DNA of 64,000 bases from Geobacteraceae bacterium (GCA_025355965.1 JANXYR010000080.1:29808-93807), one strand, 5' to 3'; positions 1-11,246 are shown, counted from the stretch's first letter. The notes: generated by a model not told the origin, from the sequence alone. Program-made: numbers and translations.

Positions 1-694
1 GAAGTGGAAACATAGGAACTTTGATAGCAAAAGCGAAGGCAAATGCAAGGAATAACCAGATCTGTGTAGCCATATCCAGTTTGAGATCAAAGAATTGGAG
101 CAGGCCAAAATCGGTAATTCCTGCCTGCATCCCTTTGAAATAAAGGAAGATCAGAGCTACCAACATGAGAAGTGAGCCAACCATTGTGTAAATAAAGAAC
201 TTTACAGCAGCATAAATTTTATTCTTCCCACCCCAGATACCGATCATGAAATACATAGGGATCAGCATAACTTCCCAGAAAATGTAGAACAGGAACAGAT
301 CAAGCGATATAAAAGCTCCCAACATGCCAGTTTCAAGCAACAGCAAACAGACCATGTACTCCTTAACCTTTTCTTCAACTGCCGTATAGGTTGAGAGAAC
401 GGCTATCGGCATGATAAAGGTCGTCAAGATTACAAGCCAGAGACTGATCCCATCGATACCGATATTGTAGCGCATGATAAAGGGACCAGCCGCAATCCAA
501 GGCACGTTTTCTACAAATTGAAACTCCGCATTGGTCTGAAAGCCAGTCAGTATTAGCAGCGACACCAGGAAAGTCACAATTGTTACCGCGAAGGTGACAT
601 TCCGAAGTACTCCTTTGCTGTCTTTCGGGATGAACAGCAGCAGCAGGACACCCAATATCGGCAGGAATGTCGTCAGGCTCAGTACGTTACTCAT
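1..694 (-). CDS. nuoM: NADH-quinone oxidoreductase subunit M (partial, runs off the left edge)
   Basis: Open minus-strand frame to the window edge with ATG at 692-694. Membrane-protein coding, directly downstream of nuoL in a nuo operon. Confidence 0.85.
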   Translation of the reverse strand, partial: MSNVLSLTTFLPILGVLLLLFIPKDSKGVLRNVTFAVTIVTFLVSLLILTGFQTNAEFQFVENVPWIAAGPFIMRYNIGIDGISLWLVILTTFIMPIAVLSTYTAVEEKVKEYMVCLLLLETGMLGAFISLDLFLFYIFWEVMLIPMYFMIGIWGGKNKIYAAVKFFIYTMVGSLLMLVALIFLYFKGMQAGITDFGLLQFFDLKLDMATQIWLFLAFAFAFAIKVPMFPL

Positions 695-732
695 GAATTC
701 GTGCTCCTTTATACAAAGTGCTTAGGAATTAG

Positions 733-2727
733 TTATTTAAAAATGTAGTAGCCAAGCATAACGACAACACCGAGTGCCATTGAGAACGCGTAGTTGTAGA
801 CATAGCCAGACTGCATGTAGCGGAGAATACCGCTGAAACTCATAACAACGTTGGCAACTCCGTTGACAGCACCGTCGACAATAATGACGTCAAAGAATTT
901 CCAGAGGAACTGACCAAACGCCTTGCACGGGTTGACAAAGAGATAATCATACAGTTCATCTATGTACCATTTGTTGTATACAACGCGATGTAGGGTCGGG
1001 AATGCAGCAACAAATTTACCAGGCAGTTCTGTATTTTTAACATACATTGTGAATGCGATAGCTATTCCGACCAATGCAATAACAACTGACAGCCCCATCA
1101 ACCCCCATTCAATCGCGTGACTTGGATGTGCACCGTGGTGGGCATATGTGCTGCCGTATTCATTTGCCAGTTCGAATACCGGTTCCAGCCAGTGCTCAAA
1201 ATAATTAGGAAGCATCCCCAGAATCTTAGGCATTCCAAGATAACCGCCAACTGCAGCAAGAGCGCCAAGAACCATCAGTGGTATTGTAATCACTAACGGA
1301 GACTCATGAAGGTAACTCTTGGCGCCAGGATTTATACGGCACTCGCCAAAAAAGGTCATAAATACAAGACGGAACATGTAGAAGGCTGTAAAACACGCAG
1401 CTATAGCGCCAATGCCCCACAGAACTATATTGAGATTACCATGATATGAATTTGCAAAGGCCATCCAAAGGATTTCATCCTTTGAGAAGAATCCCGAGAA
1501 ACCGGGGATGCCAGATATAGCTATGGTTGAAACAAGAAAAGTAAGGAACGTAATCGGCATTGCTTTACGAAGTCCACCCATATTACGCATATCCTGAGCG
1601 TCATCGTGCGAGTGGATTTTATGTAGGGCGTGATGCATTGAATGAATGACTGAGCCGGAACCAAGGAACAGACAAGCTTTGAAGAATGCATGTGTCATCA
1701 GGTGGAAAATGCCGGCACTGAATGCACCAACTCCCATTGCTAAAAACATGAACCCAAGCTGCGAAACAGTGGAGTAGGCCAGTACACGTTTGATGTCGTT
1801 TTGTGCAGTGCCGATAGTAGCGGCAAAAATTGCTGTGGCAGCCCCTACAACAGCAATTACCATCATGGTTTCAGGGGATTTAATAAATACGAAACTCATT
1901 CTTCCGATCATATATACACCTGCCGTTACCATCGTGGCAGCGTGAATAAGAGCAGAAACAGGTGTCGGGCCTTCCATTGCGTCAGGTAACCAGGTAAAGA
2001 GCGGAATCTGTGCAGATTTCCCGGTAGCACCTACGAAAAAGCATAATGTTGCAAACGTTACAACTCCACCGTATGGAAGCAGGTGCGATGCAGCTTTAAT
2101 TTCAACGAAGTTCACAGTCCATATATTATGGTTACTACCGAACCACCAGTAGAGCGTAAACAGACCAATAAGAAAACCAAAGTCACCAACACGGTTCATG
2201 ACAAATGCTTTTTTTGCAGCATCTCCGGCAGATTTTTTATGGAAATAATAGCCAATCAGCAGGTATGAACAGAGACCAACTCCTTCCCAACCGATGAACA
2301 TGACCAGCATGTTGCTACCAAGAACTAGCAAAAGCATCGACATACAAAAGAGGTTCAGATAGGCAAAGAAACGATAGAACCCCTCTTCACCATGCATGTA
2401 ACCGATCGAATAGAGGTGGATCAGTGAACCAACACCTGTTACTACCATAATCATAATTACTGACAGAGGATCTACCAAGAAGGCCATATCAGCCTTAAAG
2501 TTGCCTGAATGGATCCATGGGAAAAGAACTTTTTCAAATACTCTCTGCTCCGGTGGTAAACCGATCATCTGCATGAGTATTCCGCATGATACCAAGAATG
2601 ACAGAAAGATCATGAGCGTACCAATTCCGCCGATCACGGCCTCATTCTTGATCTTTTTCCCGAAGAGTCCATTAATCAGGAACCCGATGAGCGGGAAGAG
2701 CGGGATTAGCCATACTTTGTCAAACAT
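733..2727 (-). CDS. nuoL: NADH-quinone oxidoreductase subunit L
   Basis: 664 aa. NuoL/antiporter motifs (GWEGVGLCSYLLIGYYF, TWLPDAMEGPTPVSALIHAATMVTAGVYM). Confidence 0.97.
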   Translation of the reverse strand: MFDKVWLIPLFPLIGFLINGLFGKKIKNEAVIGGIGTLMIFLSFLVSCGILMQMIGLPPEQRVFEKVLFPWIHSGNFKADMAFLVDPLSVIMIMVVTGVGSLIHLYSIGYMHGEEGFYRFFAYLNLFCMSMLLLVLGSNMLVMFIGWEGVGLCSYLLIGYYFHKKSAGDAAKKAFVMNRVGDFGFLIGLFTLYWWFGSNHNIWTVNFVEIKAASHLLPYGGVVTFATLCFFVGATGKSAQIPLFTWLPDAMEGPTPVSALIHAATMVTAGVYMIGRMSFVFIKSPETMMVIAVVGAATAIFAATIGTAQNDIKRVLAYSTVSQLGFMFLAMGVGAFSAGIFHLMTHAFFKACLFLGSGSVIHSMHHALHKIHSHDDAQDMRNMGGLRKAMPITFLTFLVSTIAISGIPGFSGFFSKDEILWMAFANSYHGNLNIVLWGIGAIAACFTAFYMFRLVFMTFFGECRINPGAKSYLHESPLVITIPLMVLGALAAVGGYLGMPKILGMLPNYFEHWLEPVFELANEYGSTYAHHGAHPSHAIEWGLMGLSVVIALVGIAIAFTMYVKNTELPGKFVAAFPTLHRVVYNKWYIDELYDYLFVNPCKAFGQFLWKFFDVIIVDGAVNGVANVVMSFSGILRYMQSGYVYNYAFSMALGVVVMLGYYIFK

Positions 2728-2782
2728 GTAAGACTCCTTTTATGCAATCATTAAACATTGTCGTAAGGGGTGTACTGCTGAT

Positions 2783-3085
2783 CTACCACTTCATCATATT
2801 AGCGTCATCTACATCTATTGACTCTTTATTGTTGTAGAAAGCTATGAAAAGCGCCAGACCGACAGCAGCTTCAGCAGCAGCTACAGTCATTATGAAGAAT
2901 ACGAAGATCTGACCATCAAGATTTCCCAGATGACGGGAAAATGCAACAAACGTCAGGTTAACGGCATTAAGCATTAGCTCAATACACATAAATATTACGA
3001 TAGCATTCTTGCGGGTCAGGACGCCTATGGTACCGATTGAAAAGAGTACGGCGCTTACGATGAGATAGCTGTTCAGGTTTTCCAT
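2783..3085 (-). CDS. nuoK: NADH-quinone oxidoreductase subunit K
   Basis: 100 aa. Typical NuoK ([37 protein letters not shown]). Confidence 0.96.
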   Translation of the reverse strand: MENLNSYLIVSAVLFSIGTIGVLTRKNAIVIFMCIELMLNAVNLTFVAFSRHLGNLDGQIFVFFIMTVAAAEAAVGLALFIAFYNNKESIDVDDANMMKW

Positions 3086-3099
3086 GAAATATATCCCTC

Positions 3100-3603
3100 T
3101 TATATTTTTTTCTTGGCCAGAATGACCGCGCCGACTATTGCAACTAAAAGCAGTATTGATGTTATTTCAAACGGCAGCAAAAAGTTTGTGAACATTTCTC
3201 TACCGATTAGTTCTGTATGACCAATGTTTTTTATCATATCTCCGCTGTATGGGCCCGTTGGAACAGCTGCACGGCTTCTAATAAGTACAAACACGACATT
3301 CAGTAACGTGAAGAAACCGATGATTGATCCAAAAATGAGTTTATGAGAATGTTTCTTCGAAGCATCAATCCGGATATTCAACAACATTATAGTAAACACT
3401 ATCAAAACCATAATAGCACCGGCATAAACCATTACCTGAACAGCAGCCATAAATGGTGCATCCAGCATGACATAATATGTTGCCAAACAGAAAAATGTCA
3501 TTATGAGAGACAGCGCACTATTGATCGGATTTTTACAGGTAATCACCAGGATCGCCGATACAATTGCAACTAATGATATAATCAGAAAGAAGAGGGTTTC
3601 CAT
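3100..3603 (-). CDS. nuoJ: NADH-quinone oxidoreductase subunit J
   Basis: 167 aa. NuoJ-like ([22 protein letters not shown]). Confidence 0.95.
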   Translation of the reverse strand: METLFFLIISLVAIVSAILVITCKNPINSALSLIMTFFCLATYYVMLDAPFMAAVQVMVYAGAIMVLIVFTIMLLNIRIDASKKHSHKLIFGSIIGFFTLLNVVFVLIRSRAAVPTGPYSGDMIKNIGHTELIGREMFTNFLLPFEITSILLLVAIVGAVILAKKKI

Positions 3604-3614
3604 GCACTGCTCCT

Positions 3615-4019
3615 TTATTGCTTTTCTAAGAGACGTTCTTTGGAATAAATAAAGTCCTGACGAGAATAATTTGCTAACTCAAACTCACCAGTCATCTTGA
3701 GAGCGTCAACCGGACAGGCTTCAACACAATATCCACAAAAAATACAACGCAGCATATCAATTTCGTACACTGTGGCATATTTGTCGTGATTGGCATCTTC
3801 GCCCGCTTCGACAGTAATACATTTAGCTGGACAAACCGTGGGGCAAAGATAACAAGCAACACACTTTGCTTTGCTGTGTGATACTTTAAGGCCATGAAGG
3901 CCGCGAAATCGCTCGGCAACCTTAGGGCGCTCATCCGGGTACTGAAGTGTTACCGGCTTCATAAACATGTGTTTCAATGTAATTGCCATGCCGTTTATAA
4001 TTGGTGTAATCGGATTCAT
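3615..4019 (-). CDS. nuoI: NADH-quinone oxidoreductase subunit I (2x4Fe-4S)
   Basis: 134 aa. Two CxxCxxCxxxCP ferredoxin motifs (CVACYLCPTVCP, CIFCGYCVEACP). Confidence 0.95.
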   Translation of the reverse strand: MNPITPIINGMAITLKHMFMKPVTLQYPDERPKVAERFRGLHGLKVSHSKAKCVACYLCPTVCPAKCITVEAGEDANHDKYATVYEIDMLRCIFCGYCVEACPVDALKMTGEFELANYSRQDFIYSKERLLEKQ

Positions 4020-4065
4020 ATATCCATCCTCGTCTCTGAAATAATGCTATTCAATTCAGCGGGTA

Positions 4066-5130
4066 TTAAAGGAAATAGCCGATGATTCCTGTTACTACAA
4101 TGTTTACTAGTGCCAGCGGGATAAATACTTTCCAGCCAAGATGCATTAACTGATCATATCGATAGCGTGGCAGTGTAGCGCGGATCCACATACAGACAAA
4201 TATCAGAAAATAAACTTTGGCGATAAAGTAAACTGGCCCAAGCAGTGGCATGGCTGCTGTGAGTGGCCCATTCCAACCACCCAGGAATAATGTGACTGTT
4301 ATCGCACTGACAGTTACCATGTTGGCATACTCAGCCATGAAGAACATTGCGTATTTCATGGATGAATATTCTGTACAAAAACCGGAAACAAGCTCGGTCT
4401 CAGCTTCAGGCAGGTCAAACGGAGTACGGTTGATTTCGGCTAGCGAGCAGATGAAGAACATGAATGCGGCCAGTGGTTGTTTAAATAGATACCAATCAAA
4501 ACCACCCATACCGGATTGAAGCTCAACAATTTTAGTGAGCGATAGTGTGCCTGAGAGCATGAAAACGGCAATGATACACAAGCCTGCGGCAAGTTCATAC
4601 GAAATCATCTGGGCGGAGGCACGCAGACCACCCATGAGAGAGTATTTGCTGTTAGATGCCCAACCAGCCAACACGATCCCGTAGACACCAAGTGATGACA
4701 TTGCCAGAATGTAGAGCACACCGACATTCACGTCATAAACTTGACCGGCAGCAGTGTCATAATAAGCTGCAATCTGCAACGGTATCTTATATCCGGCGAC
4801 CTCGATGACGCCCCCGAACGGGATAACAGCAAAAGTTATAAATGCCGGTATGAGAGCAATCAGCGGTGCAACCAGAAAAGCAAATTTGTTGGCTTGTGCG
4901 GGTATAATCTCTTCTTTGAAGAAAAGTTTAAGACCATCGGCAATCGGCTGCAACAGGCCGTGCCATCCAGTGCGCATTGGTCCAAGACGAACCTGCATGT
5001 GGCCGATAATTTTTCGTTCGGCATACGTGGCGTATGCTACGGTCAGCAGCACAAAGACAAAAGCCACCAGGACCTTGGCAACCATGGCGATGTAATACAT
5101 CATCGGCAGTCCTAATATCTCGATTCCCAT
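4066..5130 (-). CDS. nuoH: NADH-quinone oxidoreductase subunit H
   Basis: 354 aa. ERKIIGHMQVRLGPMRTGWHGLLQPIADGLKLFFKE and EINRTPFDLPEAETELVSGF are diagnostic. Confidence 0.97.
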   Translation of the reverse strand: MGIEILGLPMMYYIAMVAKVLVAFVFVLLTVAYATYAERKIIGHMQVRLGPMRTGWHGLLQPIADGLKLFFKEEIIPAQANKFAFLVAPLIALIPAFITFAVIPFGGVIEVAGYKIPLQIAAYYDTAAGQVYDVNVGVLYILAMSSLGVYGIVLAGWASNSKYSLMGGLRASAQMISYELAAGLCIIAVFMLSGTLSLTKIVELQSGMGGFDWYLFKQPLAAFMFFICSLAEINRTPFDLPEAETELVSGFCTEYSSMKYAMFFMAEYANMVTVSAITVTLFLGGWNGPLTAAMPLLGPVYFIAKVYFLIFVCMWIRATLPRYRYDQLMHLGWKVFIPLALVNIVVTGIIGYFL

Positions 5131-5192
5131 CTGTCCCTCTTTCTTTGCTTGTATGAATTAGTTATTTCATCCGATTATTAACAATAGCTACA

Positions 5193-7670
5193 TTACTTTA
5201 CAAGTGTAACCAAAGTCACAGGCGCCCCGCTCCAGATTGAATTAATCGGCGTTGCGCTAAAATGATACGGTGCAAATACCACTCCTGCAGGCATACGCAG
5301 GGAAATTTTTGCTTTAAGCTGCATGCTTCCTGTTGCTGAGGAGACAGTGCACAGATCGTTTTCAGCAATTTTATAGGCAGAGGCGTCTGAACGTGACAAT
5401 TCGATATATCCTTCCGGACAGACATGCATAGGTCCTTCTCCATATTGCGACAGTGTACCGCTGTGATACAGGGCGCTTCCGGTTACCAAAGCAAGTTTAC
5501 CGGTTTCAGAAACAACAGGAGTCAATGCCTGCGGAGCAACAAAAGCAGGTATAGTAATAACTGGTGCAAAAGCTCCATTTTTTTGAAGTGAAACATGGTT
5601 CATACCCAAATAGCCGGGTGTATTTGCTGCTATTTCCTCAAACTGAAGAGCAGGTCTTAACGGTGGCTGACCACCTAGACGTGTTATTAAATCCGAAAAT
5701 ATTTCAAAATCTGTCTTGATCTGAACGCTCTTGCGGATAGCCGGCTTTATGAACTGAACACGTCGGTCAGTGCTGGTGAAAGTACCTTCCTTCTCAGCAT
5801 AAGAGCAAACCGGCAGAACAACGTCGGCCATGGCAGCAGTTTCAGTGAGGAAAAGCTCCGACACAACCAGGAATTCAACAGCGTCAAGAGCAGCCTTAAC
5901 TTTGTTGCGATCGGGGTAGGACACAAGAGGGTTTTCACCTGCAACAAAGAGTGTCTTGACAGTGCCGTTAATACAGGCATCCAAAATCTGTACGCTATTT
6001 AAGCCGCCATCTTGAGGATAAAAGCCCATATCCACAGCACCTTGACTATTGTTCTTCTCAGAAAGGCAGAGTACCCCGCATCCCTCTTTGCCATATTTAC
6101 CGGTTATAATAGCAAGGTTTGCAAGAGCACTCGCCAGAACAGCGTTATGGCCGGTATAAGCCTGCCCAGTAGGGAATATGATCAGCGCCTTCTCGGAAGA
6201 GGCATATTCAGAAGCAAGCTTTTTGATATCGGCAGCATTTAATCCACTCTGTTCGGCAATCGCTTCAGCACTAAAACCGGACAAAGCTTTTTCAAGCTCT
6301 GCGTAACCTGCTACTGCTGCTGCAGAGGCATCAACCATTTTCTCATCGAGAATAGTTTTGGCAATGGAGTTCAGTAAAGCAATTTCGCTTCCGGGGCGAT
6401 GAACAAGGGTCTTCGCATCTGGAAGTTTTGAGAGTTTCCCGCGTTTATCAGAAAGTATGGAGAGTTTTACGCCTTTATTTTTGACCGCCATATTTATTTC
6501 AAAGCCAACTACCGGATGTGTTTCATAGGCATCCGTCTTTATGACAAGCAGAAAATCGCTCTTCTGGATATCAAGTATGCTGGCAGATGAAGCTGTCGCT
6601 CCAAAACTGCGGGCAAAACCTTCAGTCAACGCAGCATGTGCATAACCAGCTGCATGGTCGAAATTTTTGGTCCCGACGTTTTCAAGAAGCATTGTTTTGA
6701 ATAGTGAAAGTTCTTCATTGGTCAAGCGCGGTGTTGCAAGCGCAGCAACATTGGAACCACCTTTAAGACGCCCTGCTACAATTTCAAGAGCCTCGTCCCA
6801 GGTTGATTCAGATAAAACTCCATTTTTCCTGACTAGCGGTTTGGACAAACGCTGAGCACTATTGATAAACTGATAGCCAAAACGACCGCGCACACACAAC
6901 TGACCTTTATGGAAGCCCTGTTCCTCATCATAAATAGTTGTCAGAACTTTGTTGTCTTTAACACCTAGCGTTACGTTACAACCGGTGCCGCAATACCCAC
7001 AAACTGACGTGTGCTTTGTCATTGCCCAAAAACGAGCTTTGTGCTTGAACGGACGGGCTAACAAAGCACCAACGGGACAAACAGATATACAAGAACCGCA
7101 AAACTCACAGTTAAGAGGATCATCAAATTCACAGCCAATTTTTGTATCAATTCCACGATCTATAAAGGTCAAAGCACCAAAGCTGACAATTTCATCACAA
7201 ATTCTAGCGCATTTACCGCACAGCACACAGCGGTTCATATCACGTTCAATCAGCGGATTGTTGTAATCAATTTCGTGATTAAATTTTTCATCGGTGAAGC
7301 GGTTGCTGTTAACTTTATATTCATATGTCAGGTTCTGAAGATCACAGTCACCTGATTTATCACAGACAGGGCAATCAAGTGGATGGTTAAGTAACAAGAG
7401 CTCCAGAACCATTTTACGCGCCTTGATAATATCAGGTGTCGAGGTGCGGATTATCATTCCCTCGGTCGCAGGGGTAGTACATGCCGGAATCTGACGCCCT
7501 TTCATCTGCTCAACTTCAACCAGGCACATACGGCACGCACCGAATGGTTTAAGCTTTTTATCATGGCATAGTATCGGGATATTAATCCCGTTTATCTTTG
7601 CCGCTTCATAAATTGTCGCAGTCTTGGGTGCAGTTACCTGCTTGTCATCTATTGTAAGATTTACCATCAC
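5193..7670 (-). CDS. nuoG: NADH-quinone oxidoreductase subunit G (molybdopterin-oxidoreductase-like)
   Basis: 825 aa. N-terminal 2Fe-2S and 4Fe-4S motifs followed by a molybdopterin oxidoreductase-like region. Confidence 0.94.
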   Translation of the reverse strand: MMVNLTIDDKQVTAPKTATIYEAAKINGINIPILCHDKKLKPFGACRMCLVEVEQMKGRQIPACTTPATEGMIIRTSTPDIIKARKMVLELLLLNHPLDCPVCDKSGDCDLQNLTYEYKVNSNRFTDEKFNHEIDYNNPLIERDMNRCVLCGKCARICDEIVSFGALTFIDRGIDTKIGCEFDDPLNCEFCGSCISVCPVGALLARPFKHKARFWAMTKHTSVCGYCGTGCNVTLGVKDNKVLTTIYDEEQGFHKGQLCVRGRFGYQFINSAQRLSKPLVRKNGVLSESTWDEALEIVAGRLKGGSNVAALATPRLTNEELSLFKTMLLENVGTKNFDHAAGYAHAALTEGFARSFGATASSASILDIQKSDFLLVIKTDAYETHPVVGFEINMAVKNKGVKLSILSDKRGKLSKLPDAKTLVHRPGSEIALLNSIAKTILDEKMVDASAAAVAGYAELEKALSGFSAEAIAEQSGLNAADIKKLASEYASSEKALIIFPTGQAYTGHNAVLASALANLAIITGKYGKEGCGVLCLSEKNNSQGAVDMGFYPQDGGLNSVQILDACINGTVKTLFVAGENPLVSYPDRNKVKAALDAVEFLVVSELFLTETAAMADVVLPVCSYAEKEGTFTSTDRRVQFIKPAIRKSVQIKTDFEIFSDLITRLGGQPPLRPALQFEEIAANTPGYLGMNHVSLQKNGAFAPVITIPAFVAPQALTPVVSETGKLALVTGSALYHSGTLSQYGEGPMHVCPEGYIELSRSDASAYKIAENDLCTVSSATGSMQLKAKISLRMPAGVVFAPYHFSATPINSIWSGAPVTLVTLVK

Positions 7671-7710
7671 AACCTCTGTTTAGTGAGTTTGACCGTGTAC
7701 GTGTGTAATT

Positions 7711-9492
7711 CTATTCAATTGCCATAAAGCGGCAGGCATCGTAGCAAGATTTACATTTTGTGCATTTTTCTTTATCAAGATAAGCCAACTGCCCTTTCTC
7801 CCAAACAATTGCGTCAACCGGACAGGCCTTCTTGCAAGCGCCACACTTTACACATTTATCCTCAACTACTTCCCAGAGGAGCAATTCTTTGCAACAGTTA
7901 GATGGGCAACGCTTATCATTAATATGCGCTTCATATTCATGGCGGAAATAATTAATAGTTGAAAGAATTGGGTTCGGCGCTGTCTGCCCAAGACCGCAGA
8001 GAGACGCTTTTTTAATTGCTATACCCAAATCCTGAAGTGTCTCAATATCGGACAGTACACCACGACCTTCAGTGATACGCTGCAGGATATCAAGCATAAC
8101 TTTGAGGCCTATGCGGCAAGGAACACATTTTCCGCATGACTCATCTCTTGTGAAGTTCAAAAAGAAACGTGAGACGTCTACCATGCACGTTGTTTCATCC
8201 ATTACAACAAGACCGCCGGAGCCCATCATTGCTCCAGCTTTAATCAAAGAATCGTAATCAACAGGTGTATCAAGAATATCGGCAGGTATACATCCACCGG
8301 AAGGCCCCCCAGCTTGAACGGCCTTGAACTTACGATTGTTTGCTATGCCGCCACAAACATCGTAAATAACTTCTCGTACTTTCATGCCTGCCGGTACTTC
8401 TACTAGACCGGTATGTTTAACCTTTCCGGTAACAGCAAATATCTTTGTGCCCTTGGTTGTTTCAGTACCAAGTGAAGCGTACCAATCACCGCCTTTATTA
8501 ATTATATGGCGAACATTTCCGAAGGTCTCAACGTTATTAATATTAGTAGGCTTGCCCCATAGACCACGTACAGCAGGAAACGGAGGACGTGGGCGGCTCA
8601 TACCACGATAACCTTCAATTGAAGCCATTAGGGCAGTTTCTTCACCACAAACAAAAGCACCTGCTCCCATCTTTATACGCATGTCGAAGTCAAGGCCCCA
8701 CCCTTGAATATTTTTACCAAGGTAGCCTTTCTCATAGCAAACATCCATCGCGTGCTGGAGACGCTGAACAGCGAGTGGATACTCGGCACGAACATATACA
8801 TAACCAAAGTCGCACCCGATTGCATACGCCGCAATCATCATACCCTCAATAATACAGAAAGGGTCACCTTCAAGAAGCGAACGGTCCATGAATGCGCCTG
8901 GATCCCCTTCGTCAGCGTTACAAATTAAATACTTATGGTCACCAGGAGAGGCTTTACAAAAAGACCACTTCATGCCTGTTGGGAAACCACCACCACCTCG
9001 ACCACGCAGACCTGACTTTTTGACCTCTTCAATAACTTCTTCCGGCTTCATTGATTTTACGCACTTCTCGATTGCTTTGAAACCGTCTTCAGCCTTATAG
9101 GCTTCGATACTATCTGGATCTATCTGTCCACAACCGGTCATGACAACGCGCATCTGAGCGTCGACAAACTGGTTATAGTATGGTTTGGCTTTTCTCTTTT
9201 CAATAACTTCTTTATTAACAATATGCTCGTCAATAATTTTTTCTACTTCTTCAGGTTTTACAAAGTCATAGGTGACACGGCCTTGTTCTGGCGTGATTAT
9301 ATCTACCAAAACATCGTTGGCACACAATCCACGGCAACCGGTTTTAATGACATCACAGCGCTTGCCAACAACGGCATCCACGCCCTTTTCAGCCAGCAGC
9401 TTTACAAATGCCGCTTCAACTTCTTTGGCACCCATTGAAATCCCACCAGTTCCCTGGCAGATAAGAATCTGTATTCCCGCGTTTTCGCTCAT
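7711..9492 (-). CDS. nuoF: NADH-quinone oxidoreductase subunit F, extended form (N-terminal thioredoxin-like 2Fe-2S domain and C-terminal 2x4Fe-4S)
   Basis: 593 aa. GRGGGGFPTGMKW (NADH/FMN-binding), ESCGKCVPCRIG, C-terminal CVKCGACKKACP and CTKCKSCYDAC. Confidence 0.95.
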   Translation of the reverse strand: MSENAGIQILICQGTGGISMGAKEVEAAFVKLLAEKGVDAVVGKRCDVIKTGCRGLCANDVLVDIITPEQGRVTYDFVKPEEVEKIIDEHIVNKEVIEKRKAKPYYNQFVDAQMRVVMTGCGQIDPDSIEAYKAEDGFKAIEKCVKSMKPEEVIEEVKKSGLRGRGGGGFPTGMKWSFCKASPGDHKYLICNADEGDPGAFMDRSLLEGDPFCIIEGMMIAAYAIGCDFGYVYVRAEYPLAVQRLQHAMDVCYEKGYLGKNIQGWGLDFDMRIKMGAGAFVCGEETALMASIEGYRGMSRPRPPFPAVRGLWGKPTNINNVETFGNVRHIINKGGDWYASLGTETTKGTKIFAVTGKVKHTGLVEVPAGMKVREVIYDVCGGIANNRKFKAVQAGGPSGGCIPADILDTPVDYDSLIKAGAMMGSGGLVVMDETTCMVDVSRFFLNFTRDESCGKCVPCRIGLKVMLDILQRITEGRGVLSDIETLQDLGIAIKKASLCGLGQTAPNPILSTINYFRHEYEAHINDKRCPSNCCKELLLWEVVEDKCVKCGACKKACPVDAIVWEKGQLAYLDKEKCTKCKSCYDACRFMAIE

Positions 9493-9531
9493 GACTCAAT
9501 TGTCCCCTGCTGGATAGTTTCGAGCTACGTG

Positions 9532-10053
9532 CTACTTCAATGGTCTCTGGTTGTAATCAGCGACAATTTCATCCACTTTTTGTACTGTCATTCCGCCGTA
9601 GGTTGAATCGTTTACCATTGCCAATGGTGCCATTCCGCAGGCACCCAAGCATGCGACCTTCTCAAATGTATAACGAAGATCCGGTGAAGTCTCAGCATGG
9701 CCGATGTGCAGCTTATCAAAAAATGTTTCTACTATTCTGGTAGCACCCTGAACATGACAGGCTGTTCCGACACAAACACGTATGATAAATTTACCGCGAG
9801 GTTTTAGATGAAACTGAGCATAGAATGTCAGAACACCGTAAATCTGGCTCGGATACACATTCAGTCGCTCGGCAACGTAATCAGCTACTACACGCGGGAC
9901 ATACCCATATTCCTCCTGTACGCCTTGAAGAACAGGCATCAGGTTTCCTGGGATATCTATATATTTACCTATAACCGCATCAGCTATGGAAAGGTCAATT
10001 TCCGGCTCTTGCTCTGTGCCCTGCTGCGCTACTACGTCACTCATGCGCCCCAT
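9532..10053 (-). CDS. nuoE: NADH-quinone oxidoreductase subunit E
   Basis: 173 aa. CVGTACHVQGA ... CLGACGMAP 2Fe-2S motif. Confidence 0.95.
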   Translation of the reverse strand: MGRMSDVVAQQGTEQEPEIDLSIADAVIGKYIDIPGNLMPVLQGVQEEYGYVPRVVADYVAERLNVYPSQIYGVLTFYAQFHLKPRGKFIIRVCVGTACHVQGATRIVETFFDKLHIGHAETSPDLRYTFEKVACLGACGMAPLAMVNDSTYGGMTVQKVDEIVADYNQRPLK

Positions 10054-10073
10054 CTCCTTTGAATCGTGCGGAG

Positions 10074-11246
10074 TTACCTGTCAATTTCACCAAGAACGAT
10101 GTCAAGCGTACCTATCACAGCTACAAGGTCAGCCACCATTGAACCAAGACACATTTTTTCAATAGCCTGCAGGTTCACGAATGAAGGTGGACGAATTCTC
10201 AAGCGATACGGTTTGTTGCCGCCGTCACTGACAATATAGAAGCCAAGCTCACCTTTGGGGGCCTCAACACCCTGATATACTTCGCCTTCAGGGGCATAAA
10301 AACCCTCGGAGGCAATCTTGAAGTGGTGGATCAGGCCTTCAATGCTGTTGTAAACATTTTCCTTAGGCGGATAACAGACCTGCGGACAGTCAGCCAATAC
10401 AGGCCCGGGTTTAAGCCTGTCAAGGCCCTGGCGAACAATTTTACAAGCTTCGCGCATCTCAACCAGACGTACTTTATAACGATCAAAAGTGTCGCAGTTT
10501 TCACCGGTCGGCACCTTAAACTGATACTTTTCATAACCACTGTACTGATTGTCGCGACGAAGATCCCAATCAACACCAGAACCACGAAGCGCTGGACCGG
10601 TTAGTCCAATATCGATTGCGTCCTCAGCGGAAATAACTCCGTTTCCGACTGTACGCTTAACCCAGATCGGGTTGGTAGTCAAAAGACCTTCATATTGATC
10701 CAGATAGCCTGGCATACTGTCAATGAAATCACTGACTTTTTTCACGAATTCTTCGGGCACATCTTGAGAAAGGCCACCAACCCGGAAGAAGTTAGATGTC
10801 ATACGGGCACCAGATACTAACTCGTAGGTCTCCATAATAGCTTCACGCTCGCGGAAAGCATAAATAAAGACAGTCATGGCGCCAATGTCTAGCGCGTGAC
10901 ATGCGAGCCAAACCAGATGTGACTCAAGCCTGGTCAACTCAGCCATAATTATCCTGATCGTTTCAGCGCGCTCAGGCACCTCGACATCCATTAGTTTTTC
11001 AACAGCCAGAATATACCCGAGGTTGTTACTCATTGGCGCCAGGTAATCGAGTCGATCCGTTAGTGGCAGGATTTGGTGATAAGTGCGGTGTTCTGACAGT
11101 TTTTCAATGCCACGATGTAGATAGCCGATATGAGGAGTTACCTTGGTAATGATTTCTCCGTCAAGTTCGAGAACAAGTCGCAGAACCCCGTGGGTACTAG
11201 GATGCTGGGGGCCCATATTTAGTGTCATTGTTTCAGTAGTAGCCAT
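10074..11246 (-). CDS. nuoD: NADH-quinone oxidoreductase subunit D
   Basis: 390 aa. MNMGPQHPSTHGVLRLVLELDGE-like start. Confidence 0.97.
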   Translation of the reverse strand: MATTETMTLNMGPQHPSTHGVLRLVLELDGEIITKVTPHIGYLHRGIEKLSEHRTYHQILPLTDRLDYLAPMSNNLGYILAVEKLMDVEVPERAETIRIIMAELTRLESHLVWLACHALDIGAMTVFIYAFREREAIMETYELVSGARMTSNFFRVGGLSQDVPEEFVKKVSDFIDSMPGYLDQYEGLLTTNPIWVKRTVGNGVISAEDAIDIGLTGPALRGSGVDWDLRRDNQYSGYEKYQFKVPTGENCDTFDRYKVRLVEMREACKIVRQGLDRLKPGPVLADCPQVCYPPKENVYNSIEGLIHHFKIASEGFYAPEGEVYQGVEAPKGELGFYIVSDGGNKPYRLRIRPPSFVNLQAIEKMCLGSMVADLVAVIGTLDIVLGEIDR

